64,000 nucleotides of DNA from Takifugu bimaculatus (taxonomy: Eukaryota > Chordata > Actinopteri > Tetraodontiformes > Tetraodontidae), in NCBI GenBank assembly GCA_004026145.2, contig CP034985.2:3214956-3278955 (forward strand). Direction: 5' to 3'. Position 1 is the first letter of the stretch. Each line of letters starts with the position of its first letter. Both the position numbers and the translations under genes were made by a program. The notes under the pieces were generated by a model, which worked only from the letters and a program-made list of their open reading frames with translations, searched no databases and was not told the origin of the DNA. Positions 57,201 through 64,000 of this stretch are shown here, piece after piece.

Positions 57201-57341
57201 TTTAGCCTGAACCATGTACACTTTGGCAAAAAAAAAAAAAGGGGGGGGGGGGGGTCATGTCAAAAACTGATGTGGGTGGAAGCTGGAGCACTGAAGAGAT
57301 CCTACACAGACATGGGGGGACCTTGCAGGCTATAAAGAGGA

Positions 57342-57407
<66 letters not shown>

Positions 57408-60303
57408 CAACAGGGCAGAGCTGGCTGGTGCTATTGGCCTAAAAGGCTGTGTTAAAGGTTTCCAGTTCCAGAAAAAAGACTTTAACCTTCTTGAGCAACC
57501 TGGAACCATTGGCATCAGTAGCGGTTGCCCTGAGGAATCCTTCGTAAGTTACATTTTCTGTACTGAGACAAGCATTGTTTGTTATTCCTAAGGTTCTAAA
57601 TAATTTTGTCTTATTACAGATGTCACGTAAAGCTGTTTTCAGTGGAAATGGATACTTGGGATCCACTGCAAAGATCTCTCCTTTCAACAACTTTGAAGGA
57701 GGACTCAACTTCAGGACTATGCAGCCGAGTGGACTCCTCTTCTACCATAATGAAGGGGTAAGCCATTTTCTTCTGTGTAGTGCAGGCAGTGGGCATTCAA
57801 ATCATGGACAATAACAAACTCTCTTGTTGTAAATCGACATGTAGAAATTTGGAATGTGTTTTTCTCCGACTTCAGGCTGATGAGTTCATCATCTCTCTGG
57901 AGAATGGAGCTGTGGTCCTGAACTGCAGAGGCACACGAGTTAAATCGCACAAGAAGCAGTACAATGACGGGAAGGCCCATTTTCTAGTTGCCTCAGTCAG
58001 TGGTCAGAAGTAAGTTTTCCTCATTGCAGCTGCTGCCAGCTGCAGTAAATTCCATCTTATATAGACAGACTTCATCTGAATTGTGCATGAAAAAACCATA
58101 ACATAATGAAAGTATTAGACCCCAAGGTTTTTGTCTTTAATTTAACATAAACTAAATAGTTACATTACTGTACATTTAGTAAGAATAGAGTTTATTATTA
58201 TTAGATGCCAAATATACAGTGGTATGAGAAGGTTTGGGCACCCTTGACAATTGGCGTTATTTTTATTCACCAATCATTGGGTGTTTTAATTCACGACTTA
58301 ATTTTGATATATCAAATAACTGATGAACACAGTTAAATTTCAGCAGTGAAATGAGGTTTATTGGGTTAGCAGAAAATGTGCAATATGCCCCAAAACAAAA
58401 AAAGGCCTGTACATAAATTTGGGCACCTTAATAGAAAAATCATATTTGTATTTAGTAGAGCCTCCTTTTGCAAAAATAACAGCCTGTATGAGTGTCTGGA
58501 TCCTGGATGATGATATTTTGGCCCATTCCACCTGGCAAAACCTCTGCAATTCAGTGACGTTTGAAGGATTCCGAGCATGGACAGCCTGCTTCAAGTCATC
58601 CCACAGATTCTCGATGATATTCAAATCTGGGGACTGGGATGGCCTTTCCAAAACATTGTACTTGTTCCTCTGCATGAATGCTCGGGTAGATTTTGAGCAA
58701 TGTTTGGGGTCATTGTCTTGTTGAAACACCCATCCCTGGCGCAACTTCAACTTTGTGACAGACTCTTGAACATTATTCTCAAGAATCTGCTGATACTGAG
58801 TGGAATCCATGCGACCCTCAATTTTAACAAGATGCCCAGTACCAGCACTGGCCACACAGCCCCACAGCATGATGGAACCTTCACCAAATTTTACTGTGGG
58901 AAGCAGGTGTTTTTCTTCGAATTCTGTATTCTTTTGCCGTCATGCATATCGCCTCTTGTTGTGACCAAACAATTCAATTTTTGTTTCATCAGTCCACAGT
59001 ATCTTATTCCAAAATGATACTGGCTTGTCCAAATGTTCTTTTGCATACCTCAGAAGACTCGGTTTGTGACGACTGTGAAGAAAAGGCTTCTTCCGCATCA
59101 CTCTTTCGTACAGCCTTTCCTTGTGCAAATTGTGCTGTATTGTTGACTGATGCACAGCAACACCGTCTGCAGCAAGATATCTTTGCAAGTCTTTGGAGGT
59201 GGTCTGTGGGTTGTATTTAACCATTCTGACCATCCTTCGTCTTTGCCTCTCTGCAATTTTTCTTGGCCTACCACTTCTAGGCTTAAAAAGAACTGTGCCC
59301 GTGGCCTTCCATTTCCTCACAATGTTCCTGACAGTGAAAACTGACAGCTGAAATCTTTTGGACAGCTTTTTGTAACCTTCCCCTAAACCATAATGCTGGA
59401 TCATCTTGGTTTTGAGGTGATCAGAAAGTTGTTTTGAGGCTCCCATGTTGCAGCTCTTTAGAGGAGCGTCAAACAGAATGAGAACTGGCATTTGGCCACC
59501 TTAAATACCTTTTGTCATTATTGGATGCAACTGTCAATTAAGTTCTAGGCTTAACAAGCTCACCAAACCAACTTTGTGTGTCCAATTATCTTGTGATGAT
59601 TAGTTACAGGCCATCAAAGCAACGGACAAATGGACAAAGAGTCCATTATTACACAACCTCAGAGGGGGTGCCCAAACTTTCTCATACCACTGTATAATCA
59701 GATCCATGAAGGAATGACAAAACAACACTCAATCAAACTGGACTTTATGGAACGTTTAACTATTCTCCGCAGGTATTCTCTGCTCGTGGATGACAAAGAC
59801 AAGCAGGAGAAGAAAAGTCCTTCATCAGCTGCGAGATCGCCATCAGGACCAGCTGTAAAGTCCTTCTATTATGGAGGTTCTCCAAGCAGTAGCCTCAAAA
59901 ATTTCACAGGCTGCATCAGCGATGCCTACATCAACAGGTGAGAACCTTTCTCCTCCTCTAGCTCTGAATTTATTCAGCTAGTAAATTATCCATAATAAAT
60001 TGTTTTACCACCTCCAATCATAACAAGCTTATTGGTTTTATTTTGATTAAACTGTCTGCGTTATTTGTGTGAGAGTTTTCACCTGAAGCTCTGACTGAAC
60101 CTCCCAAAAAAGTCATGTTGCTGTAAGTCAGTCACTGCTATTTTTGCAGACAAGACCGGGACATTGAGCCTGAGGACTTCCAGCGCTACACAGAGAATGT
60201 CCACACCTCCCTCCAGGGTTGTACATTCCAGCACCACCCGACTCCTCTGCTATCAATCCAAAGAGACCAAACTTCGAGAGTCAAACACAGGCATCAAATA
60301 TGA
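42135..60303 (+). CDS. lama4: Laminin subunit alpha-4, 32 coding exons
   Basis: Basement-membrane laminin alpha chain. Exons by position: 42135-42242, 45568-45669, 45738-45865, 45942-46022, 46499-46713, 46981-47081, 47993-48173, 48702-48785, 48864-49015, 49235-49345, 49448-49559, 49711-49875, 50014-50207, 50977-51093, 51708-51856, 52043-52184, 52253-52346, 52433-52549, 52755-52940, 53038-53177, 53357-53521, 54391-54536, 54857-55019, 55098-55231, 55534-55705, 56680-56811, 56881-57023, 57414-57543, 57620-57757, 57876-58009, 59773-59937, 60150-60303. All introns are GT-AG, phases join without a stop, and the total is 4455 nt. Identity rests on near-matches to LAMA4: YMGLAIKNDNLVFVYNL, FQFQKKDFNLLEQ and EDFQRYTENVHTSL. 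There is no N-terminal LN domain, as in LAMA4. The model is shorter than mammalian LAMA4 (about 1820 residues) because LG4-LG5 are absent. Least certain joints: the exon 10 donor (T|GTCAGC) and the final exon. Confidence 0.96.
42955..43040 (+). repeat. Short LINE RT remnant in lama4 intron 1
   Basis: The sequence ATGCAGCAGGGATCGGTGCT translates as QQGSVLGPLLFIID with flanking bases, the PQGSVLGPLLF block of L2/CR1-type reverse transcriptase. Nothing else of the element is recognisable. Confidence 0.55.
45163..45200. repeat. (TG)n microsatellite in lama4 intron 1
   Basis: Imperfect TG/CG alternation of about 38 bases. Confidence 0.85.
45568..48785 (+). CDS. lama4: lama4 exons 2-8: laminin EGF-like (LE) repeats
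   Basis: Seven exons encode a rod of cysteine-rich LE repeats: CNCKGHADSCDDITGICRNC..., CKCQNGYAGHFCERCAPGYY, CDCNGNSDPNLIVNECHNVT, CECNKCGTSSCDDRTGMCHC, CECGQASTRSTCHPLTHSCP and a final partial CDCESGHCDMQTGECLLE. That is about five full repeats plus a partial one; the human protein, as I remember it, has three plus a partial one. Exons 6 and 7 hold the additional ones. Two short introns use unusual-looking acceptors (AACAG|AATTGC at 45738; GGCTAG|CTTTGC at 45942), chosen because they alone keep frame and restore NCR and NNFA blocks matching LAMA4. Confidence 0.9.
48864..53177 (+). CDS. lama4: lama4 exons 9-20: coiled-coil domain I/II
   Basis: Twelve exons encode a helical region that pairs with the beta and gamma laminin chains. 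It opens with SCDECIWHL, matching the SCDKCVWDL of LAMA4 whose cysteines link the chains. Further LAMA4-like blocks are LKYYNYTTHRLQ, ANELEEDLKESDANGFVQKA, SAANVYNNIVKYIDDAN, TITPIRKKVEKWANSM and SNILRIRELISQARSVAKK. Heptad-like spacing of Leu/Val/Ile with many Glu/Lys is evident. The donor after exon 10 is weak; reading on to the better AAG|GTAGAA donor at 49393 would include an in-frame TAA. Confidence 0.92.
50466..50534. repeat. Hairpin fragment of a dispersed repeat, intron 13
   Basis: Arms CCAAGGTAGTTTT (50495-50507) and AAAACTACCTTGG (50522-50534) are exact reverse complements. The preceding GTGTAGATTCTCAATTATCC is shared with the repeat at 53803, so both come from the same family. Confidence 0.75.
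53357..60303 (+). CDS. lama4: lama4 exons 21-32: LG1-LG3 globular domains
   Basis: LG domains bind integrins, dystroglycan and other receptors. LG1: VQVSMKFNGQSSVQVHPPSN, YMGLAIKNDNLVFVYNL, DLDPEDVVFFVGGVP and FVGCVELSSFNTDIISLYNF. LG2: TSYLFDGSGFGLISDIGKRG, RFDIAVRTVANNGILFYMLN, SDIYIGGAPSSILKSR and FQFQKKDFNLLEQ. LG3: VFSGNGYLGSTAKISPFNNF, NFRTMQPSGLLFYHNEG, KSFYYGGSPSSSLKNFTGCI and DRDIEPEDFQRYTENVHTSL. After LG3 the frame continues QGCTFQHHPTPLLSIQ and stops at 60301-60303, inside what is the LG3-LG4 linker in other LAMA4 proteins. Introns here carry the hAT, the Tc1 and the (TG)32 tract. Confidence 0.94.
53800..54270. mobile_element. Inverted-repeat dispersed element in lama4 intron 21
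   Basis: About 70-bp inverted ends: the left carries CTCTTTTGAAGACGTTTTGC (53873-53892), and the right carries AAAACGTCTTCAAAAGAGAA (54211-54230) with matching GTCAACT / AGTTGAC and AACCT/AGGTT blocks further out. The ~300-bp middle is non-coding. I associate this terminal sequence with a fish repeat that may be Penelope-like, but that is from memory. It lies wholly within the intron. Confidence 0.65.
55829..56605. mobile_element. hAT-type DNA transposon, internally deleted, intron 25
   Basis: The 15-bp ends are perfect inverted repeats: CAATGTTCCCTCTAA at 55829-55843 and TTAGAGGGAACATTG at 56591-56605. They are bordered by identical 8-bp sequences ATTGTGCC (55821-55828 and 56606-56613), the target duplication length of hAT transposons. 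At 777 bp it is far too short for a full transposase. It retains one small coding piece (56191-56379). It lies in the intron between the exons ending at 55705 and starting at 56680, only 67 bases before the latter. Confidence 0.95.
56191..56379 (+). pseudogene. N-terminal fragment of a hAT transposase-like protein
   Basis: The 62-codon frame begins MAKRTGRDTSTHKAKVKKKC, then GSFKMEWLSEYVQIEEQAVK and LSEIFSFSR. This resembles the start of ZNF862/KIAA1586-type proteins, which are domesticated or cellular relatives of hAT transposases and place a KKKxGSFKxEWL block before a zinc finger. The frame ends before any zinc finger or catalytic region. It supports the hAT identity of the element but cannot make an active enzyme. 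Confidence 0.65.
57228..57254. repeat. A13G14 homopolymer junction, lama4 intron 27
   Basis: A run of 13 A is followed without interruption by 14 G on the coding strand of lama4. Confidence 0.9.
57343..57406 (+). repeat. (TG)32 next to the lama4 exon 28 acceptor
   Basis: Thirty-two uninterrupted TG units end seven bases (ACAACAG) before exon 28 at 57414. The usual pyrimidine tract of the acceptor is replaced by the repeat. Confidence 0.95.
58217..59692 (-). mobile_element. Tc1-like DNA transposon in lama4 intron 30
   Basis: The ends are inverted: CAGTGGTATGAGAAGGTTTG at 58217, and on the opposite strand from 59692 CAGTGGTATGAGAAAGTTTG, both continuing GGCACCC. TA lies on each side (58215-58216 and 59693-59694), the classic Tc1/mariner target duplication. 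The 1476-bp element carries a transposase gene antisense to lama4. The near-identity of the ends and the nearly open frame suggest a fairly young copy. Confidence 0.96.
58358..59491 (-). pseudogene. Tc1 transposase with a single stop codon
   Basis: Likely start is the Met at 59446 (MGASKQLSDHLK). The helix-turn-helix region contains KLSKRFQLSVFTVRNIVRKW and the GRPRKI hook. The DD34E catalytic residues are present: LWTDETKIELFG, FQQDNDPKHCSK and QSPDLNIIENLWDDLK. A TGA at 58940-58942 falls where related transposases usually have Trp, between the first two Asp blocks. No frameshift is present, since both halves are in the same frame. The reading frame runs past FAKGGSTKY. A functional protein would cut and paste the element at TA sites; this copy would be truncated after the first catalytic block. 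Confidence 0.93.
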
Positions 60304-61650
60304 AATAAAAATATGGGGACCAATAATTATTGTCCAGTCTTGGATCATGCTATTCCAAATGTTTTTCATTGTGCTGAGTGATATCTACACAAGTATGATG
60401 GCAATAAAGTTGGGTCCTACTCTGGAGAGTTTTTGGTTGAGAACAACCTATCTCAGAGATTACCACAAAATATTCATCTTTTATTTTTATTCCTATTAAA
60501 ATATCCATAAATTGTCATATATATGGAAGTGGCTTGTCCATGACTGCTTTTTTATGTAATGTCATAGTTTTCTTTCTTTTAAAAACCAACTTGCAGTTAA
60601 CAATGAAACACCGATTAAGAGTGGAAAAAACATGAAATGTTCCCTTTATATTTCATATTCATTATTTCATATACACAATATCTGAAGATTTTACTGCATG
60701 TTCTTTTTTTTTCTTTCACAATGACGCATAAAAAAATAATAAATACAACAAATCTAGAGTGGCTCCATCTCTGTTCTGGGTAGCTGTTCTGGTAAATTCT
60801 CCATCAAAGGGTAGCCAGGATATGGAATGTGTGAATGTAGCTTTGATTATATTGGAAGTTCTGAAATAACAATCCTTAAATCTAGGCTGAAGATGTGGGC
60901 AGGAATGAGCACAAGATATTAAGCAAACACAACTGTTTATTATTAAAGCACATGAATTAACTACTTGTGACAAGCAAGCACACAAATGTACTTACAGTAA
61001 GTACGGTATATTTCATTACACCACAAGAATAAGTAAAGTTAAATTAAAAACCAAATACATTTCTAAGGCACAACTTACATTAAAAGAATATACTATAATT
61101 ACAATTTCAAAACTGGCACAAACATGGAAAAACCACACCTAAAACTCATATTCTTTAAATTGACAGTGAGGTGTGCTTTTACCTATAGTGCAACATGTTA
61201 CATGTTTTTTATTTACATGTCCCACAGTATTATTTAATCAGGAAGACTGCTAGATGCAATTTGGTCATATTCGTTCCCTTCAAACACATCCAGAAGCCTC
61301 CTTCATATTTGCTTCTGACCTGAGGAATTAATTTTTAAATTGCACAGATCCACTGTAATTTAAATGCACCATAATGAAAATAATGTGTCCATCATCACTT
61401 CGCTATACTTTGTGCTCAATGTATACAAAGAAAAAAAAAAATCAGGGAAACTTGAAAATCACAGTGATTTTGGCACTAAAATAACCCCATACTGCCACTT
61501 CTCATAAGGCATTATAATTCAAAAAGAATTCTCCTAACATATGTGAAGATACAGCTACTTTGGGCAATTAAAACAACATCAAAAAGACATGCAAAATGTA
61601 TGTATCTGATTTGGTGTTGTACTTGTTTATACGAAAATGTCGATTTTGGT
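60304..61650. other. 3' flank of lama4, no further exons seen
   Basis: AT-rich sequence. I looked for LG4-LG5 exon motifs on the plus strand in this stretch and up to the window end and found none. Confidence 0.5.
60403..60408 (+). promoter_or_regulatory. Poly(A) signal after lama4
   Basis: A canonical AATAAA lies 100 bases after the stop codon of the lama4 model. The position fits a short 3' UTR and supports transcript termination here, but no cDNA is available to confirm it. Confidence 0.55.
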
Positions 61651-61654
61651 CCTT

Positions 61655-61900
61655 TTCAATGGAGGGAGATAGTTTGGGAAGGTCAAGTGTGCTGGTGGCC
61701 TCAGAGCAAGATGGTTCCTGGTTTGAATCCCAGGTGCCTCTCTGGGTACTGTGGATTCCTCCCACAGTCAAAGAAATACCGTTGAGGTGGCCGACAGGTG
61801 ACCACACAGGTGTGTGAGTATGGTTGCATGTCTTTGTGTGTTAACCCAATGAAGAACTGGCGACTGGCAGCTGGGACAGACTAGTGACCACCACTAAAGT
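61655..61900 (+). repeat. tRNA-derived SINE-like repeat
   Basis: A B-box-like GGTTTGAATCCC at 61718 is followed by GGGTACTGTGGATTCCTCCC and ACAGTCAAAGAAATACCGTT, then AAGAACTGGCGACTGGCAGC. This is the layout of a dispersed fish repeat in which a tRNA-type promoter precedes a CTCCGGCTTCCTCCCACAGT-like core. The A box is degenerate. The class assignment is from memory. Confidence 0.55.
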
Positions 61901-62306
61901 AGAACTGGTAGAAACTGGTTGGATGGAAGAATTGCGCAACAATGGGCTTTCAGTTGTCGCCCTCTGTTTCCTCCTCCTCCTGTTTAATAACTGGGATTCC
62001 TGCACGACAAAGAGAAAAGAGAAATTTCAAATCAAAACAGGTTCTTCCTTTTCAGCATTTACAGACAACTTCAACATTTCAGGGTTTTCTCTCTGTTGTA
62101 AAGTCAACTTGGGTTTATCTATTATGTCAAACCAAATGTTAATGCCCTTTCAAATATCTGGACAGCAAATAAATCCATAAATCCATCCATCCATCCATCA
62201 CTTCGGGTCGCGAGGGCAGCAGCCTAAGCAGAGAGGCCCAGACTTCCCTCTCCCCAGCTACGTCTTCCAGCTTGTCCGGAAGGATCCCCAGGCGTTCCCA
62301 GACCAG

Positions 62307-62930
62307 TCAAGAGACATAGTTTCTCCAACGTGTCCAGGGTCTTCCTGGGGGCCTCCTACCGGAGGGACATGCCCTGAACACCTCACCAGGGGGCATCCTA
62401 ACTAGATGCCCAAGCCACCTCATCTGGCTCCTCTCAACGCGGAGGAGCAGTGGCTCTACTCCGAGCTCCTCCCAGATGGCAGAGCTTCTCACCCTATCTC
62501 TAAGGGAGAGCCCAGCCACCCTACTGAGAAAGCTCATTTCGGCCGCTTGCACCCGTGATCTTGTTCTTTTGGTCATTACCCAAAGCTCATGACCATAGGT
62601 GAGGGTAGGAACGAAGATTGACCGGTAAATTGAGAGCTTTGCCTTTTGGCTCAGCTCTCTCTTCACCACAACGGACGGGTGCAGAGTCCGCATTACTGCC
62701 GACGTTGCACCGATCCGCCTGTCGATCTCCTGCTCCATTCTTCACTCACTCATGAACAAGACCTCAAGGTATTTGAACTCCTCCACTTGGGGCATGATCT
62801 CCTCCTTTACCCGAAGAAGGCACTCCACCTTTTTCCAGTTGAGAACCATGGCCTCGGATTTGGAGGTGCTGATTCTCATCCCAGCCGCTTCACACGCGGC
62901 GGCGAACCGATTCAGTGATCATTGGAGGTC
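62307..62930 (-). pseudogene. Rex3-2 reverse transcriptase C-terminal part
   Basis: The frame 62307-62738 reads MEQEIDRRIGATSAVMRTLH, PSVVVKRELSQKAKLSIYRS, FVPTLTYGHELWVMTKRTRS, SFLSRVAGLSLRDRVRSSAI and RSQMRWLGHLVRMPPGEVFR. Before it, in another frame, are SLNRFAAACEAAGMRI-like and KYLEVLF blocks. The GEVFR block shows a short in-frame loss compared with the usual PGRLPGEVF. It joins abruptly to the upstream linker at about 62935. Confidence 0.85.
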
Positions 62931-62939
62931 ACGGGCCTC

Positions 62940-63921
62940 TGGAGGTCACTGACTACCTCGGCAACTTCAGCCCCGGAGATACGAGAGCCTGTCCCCAGGT
63001 CCGCAGGCCCTGCTTCCTCACTGGAAGGCGCATTGGTGGGATTAAGGAGGTCCTCAAAGTATAACTTCCACCGATCCATAACATCCCGAGTTGAGGTCAG
63101 CAGCACACCATCACCACTATACACAGTGTTGACAGTGCACTGCTTCCCCTTCCTCAGATGCCAGATGGTGGTCCAGAACCTTTTCAAAGCTGTCCGGAAG
63201 TCGTTCTCCGTGGCCTCACCGAACTCTTCCCATGCCTGGGTCTTTGCCTCGGCAACCGCCGTAGCTGCACTCCGCTTGGCCTGCCGGTACCTATCTGCTG
63301 CCTCAGGCGTCCCACAGGCCAGTAAGGCCCGACACGACTCCTTCTTCAGCTTGACGGCAACCCTCACCGCTGGTGTCCACCAGCGGGTTCGGGCATTGCC
63401 GCCACGACAGGCACCAACCACCTTGCGGCCACAGCACCGGTCAGCCGCCTCAACAATGGAGGCATGGAACATGGTCCACTCGGACTCAATGTCCCCGCCT
63501 CCCCTGGGACATGGTCAAAGCTCTCCCGGAGGTGTGAGTTGAAGCTCCTTCTGACAGGAGACTCTGCCAGGCGTTGCCAGCAGACCCTCACAATTAGTTT
63601 TGGTCTGCTGGGTGTGTCCGGCATCCTTCCCCACCATCGGAGCCAACTCACCATCAGGTGATGATCAGTTGACAGCTCTGCCCCTCTCTTCACCCGGGTG
63701 TCCAGAACATGCGGCCACAAATCCGATGACATGACCACAAAGTTGATCATCGATCTGCGGCCTAAGGCGTCCTGGTGCCAAGTGCACATGTGGACACCTT
63801 TATGCCTGAACAAGGTGTTTGTTATGGACAATCTGAGACGAGCACAGAAGTCCAACAACAAAACACCACTCAGGTTTAGATCAGGGGGGCCGTTCTTCCC
63901 AAACACACCTCTCCAGGTCAC
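62940..63921 (-). pseudogene. Rex3-2 endonuclease and RT linker
   Basis: The endonuclease frame 63364-63921 reads MTWRGVFGKNGPPDLNLSGV, TNTLFRHKGVHMCTWHQDAL, GRRSMINFVVMSSDLWPHVL and ELSTDHHLMVSWLRWWG, with the DHH-type metal-binding end motif. The next frame 62912-63472 reads RTRWWTPAVRVAVKLKKESC, RQAKRSAATAVAEAKTQAW, RDVMDRWKLYFEDLLNPTNA and GSRISGAEVAEVVSDL, the linker before RT. These belong to RTE-clade LINEs. The two frames overlap through a frameshift near 63370-63470. The element's start lies beyond the window. Confidence 0.87.
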
Positions 63922-64000
63922 ACTGTCGCTGCCAACGTGAGAATTGAAGGAGAAGGGAGGCTACCCTCTCATCCACCAGGGTAAACTCCAATATATAGGC

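Larger units (their letters stand above)
62170..64000 (-). mobile_element. Rex3-type LINE, second copy, runs off the window
   Basis: Minus strand. The 3' end is at (CCAT)n near 62183-62200, the ATGG-type tail of Rex3. It reads backwards through the RT C-terminus, an internal deletion near 62935, the RT N-terminal linker and the endonuclease, which is cut by the window edge. The RT palm with the catalytic box is missing. It is similar in sequence to Rex3-1 at 33541-35802 (VPTLTYGHELWVMTKRTRSR). Confidence 0.9.

Noticed and set aside
62170..64000. Possible LG4-LG5 exons of lama4 near the window end
   Set aside because: The frames here match Rex3 endonuclease and RT on the minus strand, and no LG motif was seen on the plus strand.

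Overview
The window is teleost nuclear DNA, probably from a percomorph-type fish. It holds one recognisable host gene, a short-arm laminin alpha chain (lama4) with GT-AG introns, and a set of mobile elements typical of fish: Rex1, Rex3, Rex6, L2/Maui, chromodomain Gypsy, pogo/Tigger, Tc1 and hAT. No bacterial, viral-genome, tRNA, rRNA or CRISPR features were seen.

Layout. 1-3.6 kb: no supported gene. 3.6-14.0 kb: a nested transposon stack. A minus-strand L2 is split by a 9.3-kb minus-strand Gypsy (4231-13554, target duplication ACTGT). The Gypsy is itself split by a pogo-like DNA transposon (4789-6116) and a nearly full-length Rex1 (8251-11241), and the Rex1 endonuclease is interrupted by telomeric repeats (10186-10238). 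14.2-17.9 kb: a Rex6-type LINE split by an L2 and ending in a (TA)n(TG)n tract. 18-24.6 kb: no supported gene. 24.6-29.4 kb: Rex1 (minus) abutting a deleted L2 (plus). 29.4-32.9 kb: a rearranged Gypsy carrying a ~755-bp nearly identical inverted repeat of its integrase region. 33.5-36.9 kb: Rex3 interrupted and cut short by two minus-strand L2 copies. 37.4-38.7 kb: a decayed third Gypsy. 38.7-41.9 kb: no supported gene.

42.1-60.3 kb is lama4 on the plus strand. I could join 32 coding exons with compatible phases (4455 nt, 1484 residues plus stop). They encode a signal peptide, laminin EGF-like (LE) repeats, a coiled coil and LG1-LG3. Compared with the mammalian protein, this model has extra LE repeats and stops in the LG3-LG4 linker, with a poly(A) signal 100 bases later. 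Its introns hold a hAT derivative with perfect 8-bp target duplications, a Tc1 whose transposase carries one stop, a large inverted-repeat element, and a (TG)32 tract seven bases from a 3' splice site. From 60.4 kb to the end there is 3' flank, a SINE-like repeat and an internally deleted Rex3 that runs off the window.

There is no operon-like gene cooperation. The transposon proteins are all broken, and the functional content is lama4 plus whatever regulatory or structural effects the repeats have on it. Element family names come from remembered motifs and published Rex primer sites, not from a database search.
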